A stretch of DNA of 9,481 nt from JBKEAJ01 sp047972135 (GTDB lineage: Bacteria; Bacteroidota; Bacteroidia; Bacteroidales; Prolixibacteraceae), in contig JBKEAJ010000004.1 in the NCBI GenBank assembly GCA_047972135.1, forward strand, positions 1-9,481, written 5' to 3'. Within the stretch, counting starts at the first letter, position 1; each line of letters begins with the position of its first letter. The position numbers and the translations under genes are program-made. The notes beneath the pieces are model-generated. The model did no database searches. It had not been told where the DNA came from and saw only the letters and a list, made by a program, of their open reading frames with translations. Positions 1-6,423 of the stretch are shown here, in pieces.

Positions 1-210
1 CTTGCCTTCCACAGCCTTGAACTGACTGTTCAACATTCCCTCAATTACAGAAGTGTCGGCAGTAGATTCAATTTGAACATGCACACGTCCGCCCAAGATA
101 TTGGACGAAGGCTTGCCTTTACCATCTGTGTTACGACTGAATTCGTAGTTGGAATAAAGTACATCAAACTCTTTACCTCCCAACTCTAGTGTAGCTCTAA
201 AAGATCCCAT
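1..210 (-). CDS. tssD: T6SS tube protein TssD (Hcp-like), 5' part only
   Basis: The first 70 codons are read leftward from the ATG at 210, and the gene continues past position 1. The protein begins MGSFRATLELGGKEFDVL, followed by a region with SRNTDGKGKPSSNILGG and HVQIESTADTSVIEGM. This is the hallmark N-terminal half of the Bacteroidota TssD/Hcp family (PF17642). Members stack as hexameric rings to form the inner tube of the contractile type VI secretion apparatus (subtype iii) and are expelled into neighbouring cells. No signal peptide is present, as expected for a tube protein. The family is usually about 130 residues, so roughly half is visible. It may open a T6SS locus to the left or be an orphan hcp; the window cannot decide. 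Upstream (211-271) I see only a weak promoter candidate, TTTG spaced 21 nt from TATGATTT on the minus strand. Family recognition is strong. Confidence 0.88.
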   Translation of the reverse strand, partial: MGSFRATLELGGKEFDVLYSNYEFSRNTDGKGKPSSNILGGRVHVQIESTADTSVIEGMLNSQFKAVEGK

Positions 211-511
211 GATTAAAAATTTTAATGGGTTAAACAATAAAAAATCATACTGTGCTCCCCCTTTTCCAAACAAAAAAGGGAAAAGCCAAAACTACCTTTT
301 GAACTTTTCCCTTTTTTCCTTATTTTGCCATATTACCTTTGTGAAAAAGAACGAGAATTCAAAGTATAGCTTTACGTGTGCAAGTGTACGATATTTTTCT
401 TTAATGCGCAAATATTTTGTTGTTTTATTATAAAAAATAAAATTGATCTATGTGCATCACGTTGTCTATGAGTGTATTGTGAACATAAAAAAACAAGAAA
501 GAATTACAATC
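211..511. other. Non-coding stretch between tssD and the small membrane gene
   Basis: This AT-rich intergenic DNA of 301 bases contains the hairpin at 272-317 and otherwise no convincing gene. A plus-strand open frame of 74 codons starting at 209 is rejected because it begins antisense inside tssD and has no protein-like composition. TACCTTTG at 334-341 matches the plus-strand -7 consensus but has no -33 partner and no gene behind it. The rest, including AT-rich DNA from 400 to 505, shows nothing I can name. Confidence 0.6.
272..317 (-). terminator. 14-bp perfect-stem hairpin, probable terminator
   Basis: AAAAAAGGGAAAAG (272-285) pairs perfectly with CTTTTCCCTTTTTT (304-317) across an 18-nt loop. 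Read on the minus strand, the second arm ends in a run of T, so the structure can act as an intrinsic terminator for the small gene that stops at 512. The A/T ends make it nearly symmetrical, so it could also work on the plus strand. Only the GGG/CCC core is GC-rich. The loop contains TAGTTTTG on the minus strand, which fits the Bacteroidota -7 box but has no TTTG at the right distance, so I do not call a promoter there. The alternative is a structured leader of tssD. Confidence 0.55.
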
Positions 512-757
512 TTACTTTTTAATGGCTATTTTGAGTACAAATAATACATTTAACAACAGAATTAGTACTACAAGCATAATAGAATGCTTGTGTTCTGCTT
601 GCTTGCTGTTTGCTAGGGCTTTAGTGAGTTCTTGTATATTCTGCTCCAATATTTGTATATTGTTTTGCAGTGAGTCAATTTGGGTGGATACACTGTTGTT
701 AAAATCTTTCTGCATGCGAAAAGAATAGGCAATGTCGGTCAGTTTCTTCTCTGTCAT
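512..757 (-). CDS. Small coiled-coil protein with C-terminal membrane anchor
   Basis: I do not recognise a family. From the ATG at 757 the product has 81 residues. It has a polar N-terminus (MTEKKLTDIAYSFRMQKDF), a heptad-like segment at about 26-51 (TQIDSLQNNIQILEQNIQEL) that should form a coiled coil, a short charged linker with KHKH-like basic residues, and one hydrophobic helix at about 60-78 (IMLVVLILLLNVLFVLKIA) ending in KK. It is therefore a tail-anchored membrane protein. The layout resembles XhlA-type small phage or toxin-release proteins, but only in topology. I chose the ATG at 757 because a purine-rich GAGGGTGAAAGAG precedes it. In-frame alternatives are the ATG at 808 (98 residues) and the TTG at 832 (106 residues), neither with a visible ribosome site. 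It lies upstream of tssD on the same strand but is separated by a hairpin, so a role in secretion is only a guess. Confidence 0.6.
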   Translation of the reverse strand: MTEKKLTDIAYSFRMQKDFNNSVSTQIDSLQNNIQILEQNIQELTKALANSKQAEHKHSIMLVVLILLLNVLFVLKIAIKK

Positions 758-861
758 TACTCTTTCACCCTCTACCTTTGATGAAACAAATAGGTTGGGC
801 ACATCCATGGCACTAGGGGCGTGTTTTTTCAAGGCTGTAAGCCTTTAATATCTTGGTTTTA

Positions 862-975
862 GCTCTCTGTCTTGCTTTGGTTTTTAGCTTCGGTTTTGGC
901 TCTGTTTTCTGGCTCTGGTTTTTGGTCTTTTCTTCTACTTTCTTTTTGCTGTTTTTGCTGTTTTTGGTGGTTTTT
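862..975 (-). pseudogene. Possible 3' remnant of a lysine-rich protein
   Basis: On the minus strand an open frame of 38 codons runs from just after a TGA (978-976) to a TAA (861-859). It has no start codon and encodes only charged and polar residues, for example KESRRKDQKPEPENRAK. Such K/E/P/Q-rich strings are common at protein C-termini, so this could be the tail of a lost gene. It could equally be a by-product of the A-rich strand composition, since a neighbouring frame also reads lysine-rich (KKPPKTAKTAKRK). No domain upstream supports a gene. Confidence 0.15.
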
Positions 976-1182
976 TCATCCCCTCCCCAAAGGGCTTAAA
1001 AGCAGGTGCAGGGAGGGATGGAGCGCAAAAGACGCACATAACACCACAGCCCACACCGTGCATGGGATAAAGGCGGATTTGTGGTGTTGTTAATAACTTT
1101 CTTACAGACAACAGATTTTCAGATGACAGTGGTCGGTGGTCAGACAACAGCCGGACGGAAAATGTTCTGACCTTACATTATC

Positions 1183-1232
1183 CGTCATTGCGAGCGTAGC
1201 GTGGCAATCTGTTCTTCGTTGTAAGAGATTGC
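1183..1232. repeat. REP-like palindromic intergenic element
   Basis: The segment begins CGTCATTGCGAGCG and contains two nested inverted repeats. ATTGC (1187-1191) faces GCAAT (1204-1208), and GCAATCT (1204-1210) faces AGATTGC (1226-1232), so the middle arm can pair with either side. The opening words closely resemble dispersed palindromic elements of the 'GTCATTGCGAGCGnAGCG...GCAATCT' type that I know from several bacterial phyla. It abuts the stop codon of the GNAT gene (1233), a common place for such elements, where the hairpin can protect or end the transcript. Only one copy lies in this window, so its repeated nature is inferred. Confidence 0.5.
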
Positions 1233-1691
1233 TTAGATATGCAGTGTTTTCACCATCAGCAAGGCATTGCTAGCGTCTTTGTAATAAGATTGTTTTTCTC
1301 CAAATTGAACGAAGCCCTGTTGTTGGTATAGTTTTATGGCAGCTTTGTTGTTTTCGCTAACTTCCAGTCTTATTGAGTTGCAATTTAGCTTATTTGCCTG
1401 TATCACAGCTTCTTCTATCAGGAGTTTTGCAAGTCCGCATCCCCTAAACTCGGGCGACACTGCAATGGAATAAATGCGTATTGCCTTACTGTTCTTACGC
1501 ATAAGCAAAACTATGTATGCGCTGATTTTATTATCCTTGCGAATCATCAGAAATATGCTGTTTGCCTTCGTCAGTAAATAACGCATTTGCTGCTTGCTGA
1601 ATGCTTCAATACCAAAGCATTGTTGCTCCAGCAAGGTTATTTCGCTCAAGTCGGCAGGCAATGCTTCCTCCGCCCTAACTTGAAAGCTCAT
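1233..1691 (-). CDS. RimI-like GNAT-family N-acetyltransferase
   Basis: This 152-residue single-domain GNAT protein would transfer an acetyl group from acetyl-CoA to an amine. Motif A is clear at residues 73-95 (IYSIAVSPEFRGCGLAKLL). R83-G84-C85-G86-L87-A88 forms the pyrophosphate-binding R/QxxGxG/A loop, followed by a helix. The C-terminal signature LEVSENNKAAIKLYQQQGF (109-127) is typical of the RimI subgroup that acetylates protein or peptide N-termini. The start ATG at 1691 overlaps the stop of the upstream ligase gene as ATGA, which implies translational coupling and joint function. Its substrate is more likely the ligase product or a peptide than ribosomal protein S18, but this rests on context only. 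The 3' end is followed directly by a REP-like hairpin. The family call is safe; the substrate is unknown. Confidence 0.9.
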   Translation of the reverse strand: MSFQVRAEEALPADLSEITLLEQQCFGIEAFSKQQMRYLLTKANSIFLMIRKDNKISAYIVLLMRKNSKAIRIYSIAVSPEFRGCGLAKLLIEEAVIQANKLNCNSIRLEVSENNKAAIKLYQQQGFVQFGEKQSYYKDASNALLMVKTLHI

Positions 1692-3160
1692 GTCTTTTGC
1701 CCTTTTTGCTCCATTCTTTGCAAAAACTCACGAAGGATAAGACGATACAATTCATCGCCCAGAATATCATCTTCCACATTGTGGTCGATTGAAGGATTAT
1801 CATTGATTTCAATAACTAGCGATTCCCCGTTAATTTCTTTCAAGTCAACGCCATACAAGCCCTTGCCAATTAGGGATGCGGCTTTCACGGCATTGCGAAC
1901 AACATGCTTTGGAACTTTCCCGACAGGCACGGATTCAAACGAGCCTGACTTTGTTTTCTTATTGTCTTGATGATTATAAATCTGCCAGTGTCCGCGTGCC
2001 ATAAAATATTTACAGGCATACAAAGCCTCCCCATTTATAATACCTATACGCCAGTCGAAAGAAGTAGGAACAAACTCCTGAGCAAGCAATACTGAAGCCT
2101 TATCAGTCAATTCTTTCACCGCCTTGTGATATTCTTCTTCGTTGTTGACTTTATACATTCCTATCGAAAAAGAACCGTCAGGAATTTTTAGTATGATGGG
2201 TGAACCAAGTGTGGCAGACAGCTCATCAAAGGATATTAGATTATTTTTAAATACTAGTTCAGACTTTGGTGTGGGTACTTTTTCTCTATCTAGTAGCTCT
2301 TTCAGGTACACTTTGTTAGTACAACGTATTATGGACAGAGGGTCGTCTATCACCACCATATCTGCCTGATGCGCCTTCTGAGCAAGTCGGTAGGTAATAT
2401 GGTTGACCGCTGTGGTCTGACGAATAAACAAGCCGTCAAATTCTAATAAGCGATTGGTGTCTTCTTCCGTAATCAGCTCCGCATTGATATTCATCTTCTT
2501 AGCCTGAGCAATAAATTTTCCTAATGCCGTTTTATTGCTCGGTGGCAGTTGCTCATCGGGGTCGTAAAGAATTGCGAGGTCAAATCGAGATGCCTTGTGG
2601 TGGCGCGGTTGTCGCCAAACTCTATTATTAAAACTGTCGAGCGCAGAGGCAAAAAGGTCTTCCTGCTTTTCATTTAATTCTCTTAGACTCAGTATCTTGA
2701 TAGCCTCTATTTGGTTTCTTGAACGATTTGCAAAGCTCACTCTGATAAGTGGACATGGGAATTGGTCAAAAATGAAACGAGCTATTTTTGCTAATTCCGG
2801 TTCATCGGTTAAACCAAAATAAATATCTATCTCATAGGTATCTGCCTGAATTTCTTTTGATTGCATCCATTTATAGCAAATCTTTTGAAGAGGGTCGTCT
2901 AGTCGAGTTAATGCCCCACTCTCTATCCTATTTAAAACGCCAACGTCGGGAATTATCTTATGCCCACGTGCTTGCGCAAGCAATGAGCAATAATAGCCTT
3001 CGGAATGATATTCGATGTTGTTGCAAAGATTTATAACTAAAAGTGAATTGTTTGACAGCTCGTTCTGTTGCAAATATTCGGCAGCAGTAAGCAAGGTTTC
3101 TGTCTCATAGTAGGGCTTCCACTGATCGAGTGAATCGACCAGAATAATTGTTGATTTCAT
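1688..3160 (-). CDS. RLAN-domain RimK-type ATP-grasp ligase
   Basis: This 490-residue cytosolic protein belongs to the RimK-like ATP-grasp amidoligases, which use ATP to join a carboxylate (via acyl phosphate) to an amine, usually making peptide or glutamyl bonds. Residues 1-150 match the RimK-like N-terminal domain RLAN (PF14401), with INLCNN (44-48), GYYCSLLAQARGHKIIPDV (55-73) and a conserved R-S-R/N-Q-I stretch near 146-152. A linker leads to the ATP-grasp fold at about 280-490. Visible there are K283 and K325 (ILKIPDGSFSIGM, nucleotide lysine and glycine-rich loop), QEFV (361-364), W370-R371, GVDL (437-440) and the metal-binding EINDNPSIDHN (451-461). It heads an operon with the GNAT gene (4-bp overlap). 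A -7 element lies at 3213-3220. RLAN proteins are known from comparative genomics to travel with acetyltransferases, GCS2-like ligases and peptidases. The last two are absent here. The product is unknown. Confidence 0.9.
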   Translation of the reverse strand: MKSTIILVDSLDQWKPYYETETLLTAAEYLQQNELSNNSLLVINLCNNIEYHSEGYYCSLLAQARGHKIIPDVGVLNRIESGALTRLDDPLQKICYKWMQSKEIQADTYEIDIYFGLTDEPELAKIARFIFDQFPCPLIRVSFANRSRNQIEAIKILSLRELNEKQEDLFASALDSFNNRVWRQPRHHKASRFDLAILYDPDEQLPPSNKTALGKFIAQAKKMNINAELITEEDTNRLLEFDGLFIRQTTAVNHITYRLAQKAHQADMVVIDDPLSIIRCTNKVYLKELLDREKVPTPKSELVFKNNLISFDELSATLGSPIILKIPDGSFSIGMYKVNNEEEYHKAVKELTDKASVLLAQEFVPTSFDWRIGIINGEALYACKYFMARGHWQIYNHQDNKKTKSGSFESVPVGKVPKHVVRNAVKAASLIGKGLYGVDLKEINGESLVIEINDNPSIDHNVEDDILGDELYRLILREFLQRMEQKGQKT

Positions 3161-3212
3161 TGTATTTGTGTCAGCTCGCTTGTGTCTAAATGTATTATCT
3201 GTAATATCTCTG

Positions 3213-3220
3213 CAAATGTA
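3213..3220 (-). promoter_or_regulatory. Bacteroidota -7 box for the ligase/GNAT operon
   Basis: On the minus strand this reads TACATTTG, an exact match to the TAnnTTTG -7 consensus of the primary sigma factor of Bacteroidota. It sits about 53 nt before the start codon of the ATP-grasp ligase. No perfect TTTG -33 element is seen 19-21 nt upstream, so the call depends on the -7 box and its position. Confidence 0.45.
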
Positions 3221-3262
3221 GTCTTTTGTCGGTATCTATTTTTAGAAAATGAAATTTTAGTC

Positions 3263-5149
3263 TTATTCTATGACCAAATTCCTGTTTTTAGGATACTTAA
3301 CTGAATATTTTAATTCAAATTCTTTCTGTTCCTTCGGTTTTATCTCAAATTCCCATCTAACTTCCCCTGTCTCGGCGTTTACCTTGCCTTCTGAAACATT
3401 TTGGGTAAGAACCTCTATAGCTGTGTTCGTCGATATGGGAATTTGGTCGAGAATAAGCATCTTTATTGTCTGCGATTTATTGTTCTTTACCGTAGTGTTC
3501 CACACCCGTGCCACTTCTTTTTTGTTGCCGATAAATTGTTTGTTGGTAAGATTCTTACCCTTTTCCCTGCTTACCGATACATTTTTGTCGCGCCCCAACG
3601 ATACTTCCAAAGTGTCCGAAGCACTACGGACATTCAGCAAAGTCTTGCCTACATAGGTGTTTTCAAAAAATATATTGGCTTCTGCCTCCAATAGATTGTA
3701 GCTCTCCCAATCAACAACATTGGCAATAAGAAAAGCATCCTTGTCAATCTTTGGCACACAGTAATACTGATAACTTGCAGGCAAACTGTAATTGTCCATG
3801 TCTACAATGTAGTTTTTATTGTCTGATTTTATGGTGTAAGGAACTTCTATCTCAAAATAAACCGACATCTGTTTCTCCACCTGAGCTGTCGGTACACCTT
3901 GACTTACCTTTAAGAGTCGACTCTTTGCGTCCTCACTCAATTTTGTTGTAGAGCTTGATTTTCTACTGTAACTATCGCTGCTGACTGACGAAGAACTTCC
4001 ATACCCGACAACTACAACCTGTTCAAGCGCAATATTGTCTTCCTCAAGTACCACATTCATAACACCACTCGTTATCGGGAGTGTTTGGCTCATGTAACCT
4101 ATAAATGAGAATGTCAGTTGAGACGAGCGATTGGGGACAGTGAGAGAATAGTTGCCGTCCATATCGCTTATAGTACCTATTGTAGTGCCTTGAACCACTA
4201 CTGTTGCTCCCGGTATAGGCTCTCCATCATCAGAATATATTTTCCCTTTTACGCTGTTGGACGTTTGCTGATACACCGGAGCTTTAGTGTAATAGTCAAG
4301 ATAGTATTCCTTTAGCTCCGGTGCTACCCCCGATACGTCCGGACTTGCAGTCGAAAACCGAAGCTTAATATTGTCCCAGTCTACTTTCGTATCCTGCTTC
4401 ACGTTAGCTTTATAGGTCAATTGAATGGGTGAATTTATATCATTAGCACGAATATCATAGGACGGAAACCAGCCTGCATTATCTACAATATAGGTAAGCT
4501 CAAAGAGGTAAGTACCCGACTGCTTAGCATCAATCTTAACCAAGATTTCACCAGAAGGGTATTCCTTCTCTCCCGCCAGAGTGTTCCGCTGTTTCTGCAA
4601 ATCTTGTAGTTGCTTATTCAGCTCTATAAGAGTCTTATTTCTTTCTATCTCTTTCATTTTTAGACTACTCAGCCTAGAGCTGTAGTATTCGGACGTTTCT
4701 TTTAGCTTGGCAACACTAAGCTGCTCATTCTTACCTCCTACATCTCTGTTTGCCTGTAAAAATGCAAGTTCCTCGCCGATTATCGATAGGTAGACATCCT
4801 CTTGATTTATTTTATCAGTAAGATTTTCAATTTGCTTGTCTAAATCTTCAAGCCCTGTCGATTTTTCTGTCTTGTCCAAGTAGTTTTGTTGTTGATTTAC
4901 TGAAAGAACAGTCAGCCCTGCGGATGTTTTCACCTGAATGCTCTTAGCATCAACAAAGGGCGATAAACCTGTGAATTTTAGAGTAGTCCGACCTCCCGAC
5001 AAATCTATTGTTTTGCTACGAACTACTTGCGCCCCACTGAGAAAGACTGTTGCCTCACTAATTTTTGTTTTGACTTCTTTCTCTTCGTTTCCCTGTGCGT
5101 ATATATTGCAGCAGACCAAACCTAGCAATAAAATAAAAATCGACTTCAT
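3263..5149 (-). CDS. Secreted MuiA-like DUF4140/DUF4139 protein with SusC-type insert
   Basis: This 628-residue exported protein starts with a signal peptide (MKSIFILLLGLVCCNIYA, cleavage near A18). The mature part has a DUF4140-like N-terminal beta domain (about 25-95, with VFLSGAQVVRSKTIDL), a long coiled coil (about 98-195) and a DUF4139 domain (about 200-625, with YIVDNAGWFPSYDIRA and VDWDNIKLRFSTASP). This is the architecture of the 'mucoidy inhibitor A' family, whose molecular role is not established. DUF4139 is interrupted at about 299-385 by a carboxypeptidase-regulatory beta-sandwich (GKIYSDDGEPIPGATVVVQG, then DGNYSLTVP). This ends in ALEQVVVVGYG, the signature seen before the plug of SusC-type TonB-dependent transporters, and a serine-rich stretch follows. 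The ATG at 5149 is preceded by GAAGG. It is transcribed divergently from the ATPase gene. Periplasmic or outer-membrane-facing action is inferred from the signal peptide. Confidence 0.87.
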   Translation of the reverse strand: MKSIFILLLGLVCCNIYAQGNEEKEVKTKISEATVFLSGAQVVRSKTIDLSGGRTTLKFTGLSPFVDAKSIQVKTSAGLTVLSVNQQQNYLDKTEKSTGLEDLDKQIENLTDKINQEDVYLSIIGEELAFLQANRDVGGKNEQLSVAKLKETSEYYSSRLSSLKMKEIERNKTLIELNKQLQDLQKQRNTLAGEKEYPSGEILVKIDAKQSGTYLFELTYIVDNAGWFPSYDIRANDINSPIQLTYKANVKQDTKVDWDNIKLRFSTASPDVSGVAPELKEYYLDYYTKAPVYQQTSNSVKGKIYSDDGEPIPGATVVVQGTTIGTISDMDGNYSLTVPNRSSQLTFSFIGYMSQTLPITSGVMNVVLEEDNIALEQVVVVGYGSSSSVSSDSYSRKSSSTTKLSEDAKSRLLKVSQGVPTAQVEKQMSVYFEIEVPYTIKSDNKNYIVDMDNYSLPASYQYYCVPKIDKDAFLIANVVDWESYNLLEAEANIFFENTYVGKTLLNVRSASDTLEVSLGRDKNVSVSREKGKNLTNKQFIGNKKEVARVWNTTVKNNKSQTIKMLILDQIPISTNTAIEVLTQNVSEGKVNAETGEVRWEFEIKPKEQKEFELKYSVKYPKNRNLVIE

Positions 5150-5171
5150 ACCTTCAAAAAATAAGTTTATA

Positions 5172-5179
5172 CAAATATA
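5172..5179 (-). promoter_or_regulatory. Bacteroidota -7 box for the MuiA-like gene
   Basis: The minus strand reads TATATTTG, an exact TAnnTTTG match, 23 nt before the ATG of the MuiA-like gene. This would leave a short 5' leader containing GAAGG. A TTTG -33 box is not seen at 19-21 nt, so the assignment is moderate. Confidence 0.45.
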
Positions 5180-5199
5180 GCTGTTTTTTTGGATTTTAT

Positions 5200-5229
5200 T
5201 TTGAGTGTAAGAATAATAGTTTTATTTTG
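5200..5229 (+). promoter_or_regulatory. -33/-7 promoter of the AAA ATPase gene
   Basis: TTTG at 5200-5203 is followed after 19 nt by TATTTTG (5223-5229). This is one base short of the TAnnTTTG consensus, at the spacing expected for the Bacteroidota housekeeping sigma factor. Transcription would start near 5236, inside the direct repeat. The -33 box and the first bases of the -7 box lie in flanking DNA, while the -7 box's TTG is the first triplet of the repeat. Confidence 0.45.
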
Positions 5230-5261
5230 CGAAATAATTCGCAACGAAAATTATCGCAATG
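5227..5261 (+). repeat. 35-bp direct repeat, left copy, ending on the ATPase ATG
   Basis: This is identical over 35 bp to 6424-6458, and the identity stops sharply on both sides (5226 T versus 6423 A; 5262 A versus 6459 T). It consists of TTG, then CGAAATAATTCGCAA (5230-5244), then CGAAAATTATCGCAA (5245-5259), then TG. The two 15-bp units differ only in their central four bases (TAAT versus ATTA). The last three bases are the start codon of the ATPase. TTGCGAA-ATAA-TTCGCAA (5227-5244) also forms a 7-bp inverted repeat. Confidence 0.95.
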
Positions 5262-6356
5262 AAAAGAATTAATCCGTTTAAATTTGGTACTGTTGTAGAT
5301 GGTTTATATTTCACTAATAGAGAAAAAGAGTCTGCAAGGATAAAGGACATAATTGATAGTCCTAATCATCTGATACTTATAAGTCCACGACGTTTTGGAA
5401 AAACCAGTCTCGTCAAAAAAGTAATAAATTCCGAGAAGAGGAAAAATATTTTTATTGATTTGCAACTGACAAATAGTGCCGAAGATTTTGCCGCTATCTT
5501 TTTAAAAGAGATTTATTCAATTTTTCCTTTTGAGAAGATTCGTGATTTAATACGCAATTTCAAGGTCATTCCAAGTATATCCCTCAATCCGATAAATAAT
5601 AGTGTGGAAGTTTCTTTTCAAGCTGACACTGAAGCTAAACCCATTTTGAAAGATGTTTTTAATTTGGCTGAACAGCTAAGCAATCCCAGTCAGAGATTGA
5701 TTGTAGTATTAGATGAATTTCAGGATATGCATCGCATCGGGAAGGGGCTTGACCGCATTCTGCGTGCGATTATACAAAACCATAAGAATATTAACTACAT
5801 TTTCATGGGAAGCCAGGAGTCTATGATGAAAGAAATATTTGAGAGAAAAAAATCCGCATTTTATCATTTTGGTCACCTAATGTATCTCGATAAGATAGAA
5901 CAAAAACATTTCTGTTCATTTATTGCCGAGCGGCTTAGAGATACTTGCATAGACCCAGAAACTATAGCAACAGAGATTGTTGGCTTTACTCAAGGACATC
6001 CTTACTATTCGCAGCAATTGGCATATCTGACATGGAATCTTGCAATACAAGGAGTAGATGAAAAATGTGTTGTTAGTCAGGCTATTACTGAGATGGTACA
6101 ATTGCATGATTTAGATTATGAAAGATTATGGCTCACCCTCAATAAAACTGATAAGAAAATACTTGTAGGTATTTCAATAAAAGAAATACAGCCCTTGTCT
6201 ATTAAAGGCGCCGCAGATTTAAAAATTAGTTCTGCAAGTACGATATTCAGTGCCTTGAAACGCTTAATGAAAATCGGCTACATATATAAATCGAAAAATA
6301 TTTACGAAATCGACGACCCCTTTTTCAAACAATGGATTATCTCTAGGCGACAATAA
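5259..6356 (+). CDS. AAA/STAND-like ATPase with C-terminal winged helix
   Basis: This 365-residue protein is of the archaeal-type ATPase family (PF01637-like). The N-terminus INPFKFGTVVDGLYFTNREKE (4-24) is the family's lead-in ('FxNRexE'). Walker A is SPRRFGKTS (42-50), with serine in place of the usual first glycine. Walker B is LIVVLDEFQD (147-156; D152, E153). IFMGSQESMM (181-190) is the sensor-1 strand, and GFTQGHPYYSQQLA (242-255) is the conserved small-helical-domain motif. Residues about 295-345 (SSASTIFSALKRLMKIGYI) form a winged helix-turn-helix, followed by the family's DPFFKQWI ending. Such proteins are soluble NTP-driven switches, often multicopy in Bacteroidota, and mostly without known function. 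The ATG at 5259 is the only possible start: a TAA lies in frame at 5235-5237 within the repeat. By eye it is more AT-rich than its neighbours. There is no transmembrane segment and no partner gene in the cassette. The function is unknown. Confidence 0.88.
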   Translation: MKRINPFKFGTVVDGLYFTNREKESARIKDIIDSPNHLILISPRRFGKTSLVKKVINSEKRKNIFIDLQLTNSAEDFAAIFLKEIYSIFPFEKIRDLIRNFKVIPSISLNPINNSVEVSFQADTEAKPILKDVFNLAEQLSNPSQRLIVVLDEFQDMHRIGKGLDRILRAIIQNHKNINYIFMGSQESMMKEIFERKKSAFYHFGHLMYLDKIEQKHFCSFIAERLRDTCIDPETIATEIVGFTQGHPYYSQQLAYLTWNLAIQGVDEKCVVSQAITEMVQLHDLDYERLWLTLNKTDKKILVGISIKEIQPLSIKGAADLKISSASTIFSALKRLMKIGYIYKSKNIYEIDDPFFKQWIISRRQ

Positions 6357-6423
6357 AGTGGCTTATAGAGCAAATCACAATCTATTTATATTAAATATAT
6401 TTCTGATTATCACACTCATATAA

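Larger units (their letters stand above)
758..1232. other. Long non-coding stretch with low-complexity and repeat-like DNA
   Basis: No gene is supported in these 475 bases. The contents are as follows. A small palindrome AAGGC-TGTAA-GCCTT lies at 831-845. From about 850 to 976 the plus strand is dominated by T-rich runs separated by GG/GCT, giving K/E/Q-rich frames on the minus strand. From about 977 to 1024 there is a GC-rich segment with an imperfect inverted repeat (CATCCCCTCCC at 977-987 facing GGGAGGGATGG). A 10-bp direct repeat CAGACAACAG lies at 1105-1114 and 1141-1150. The REP-like element at 1183-1232 is listed separately. Short open frames here (872-1093 plus, 935-1147 minus) are rejected for biased composition. 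Confidence 0.6.

Noticed and set aside
334..341. TACCTTTG as a plus-strand promoter
   Set aside because: There is no -33 TTTG at 19-21 nt and no gene downstream on that strand.
209..433. Plus-strand open frame of 74 codons
   Set aside because: It starts antisense in tssD, spans the hairpin and has no protein-like pattern or ribosome site.
872..1147. Overlapping small open frames on both strands (73 and 70 codons)
   Set aside because: Composition follows low-complexity and GC-rich repeats (W/F/C-rich on plus, lysine tail on minus); no domain or conserved pattern.
1186..1193. CATTGCGA shared with the reverse strand of the 35-bp repeat
   Set aside because: An 8-bp match in otherwise unrelated elements is expected by chance at this AT/GC mix.
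1587..1970. 127-codon plus-strand open frame
   Set aside because: It is antisense across the junction of the ligase and GNAT genes, both of which have clear catalytic motifs.
3270..3656. 128-codon plus-strand open frame
   Set aside because: It is antisense to the 3' end of the MuiA-like gene, whose signal peptide and domains make the minus strand clearly the coding one.
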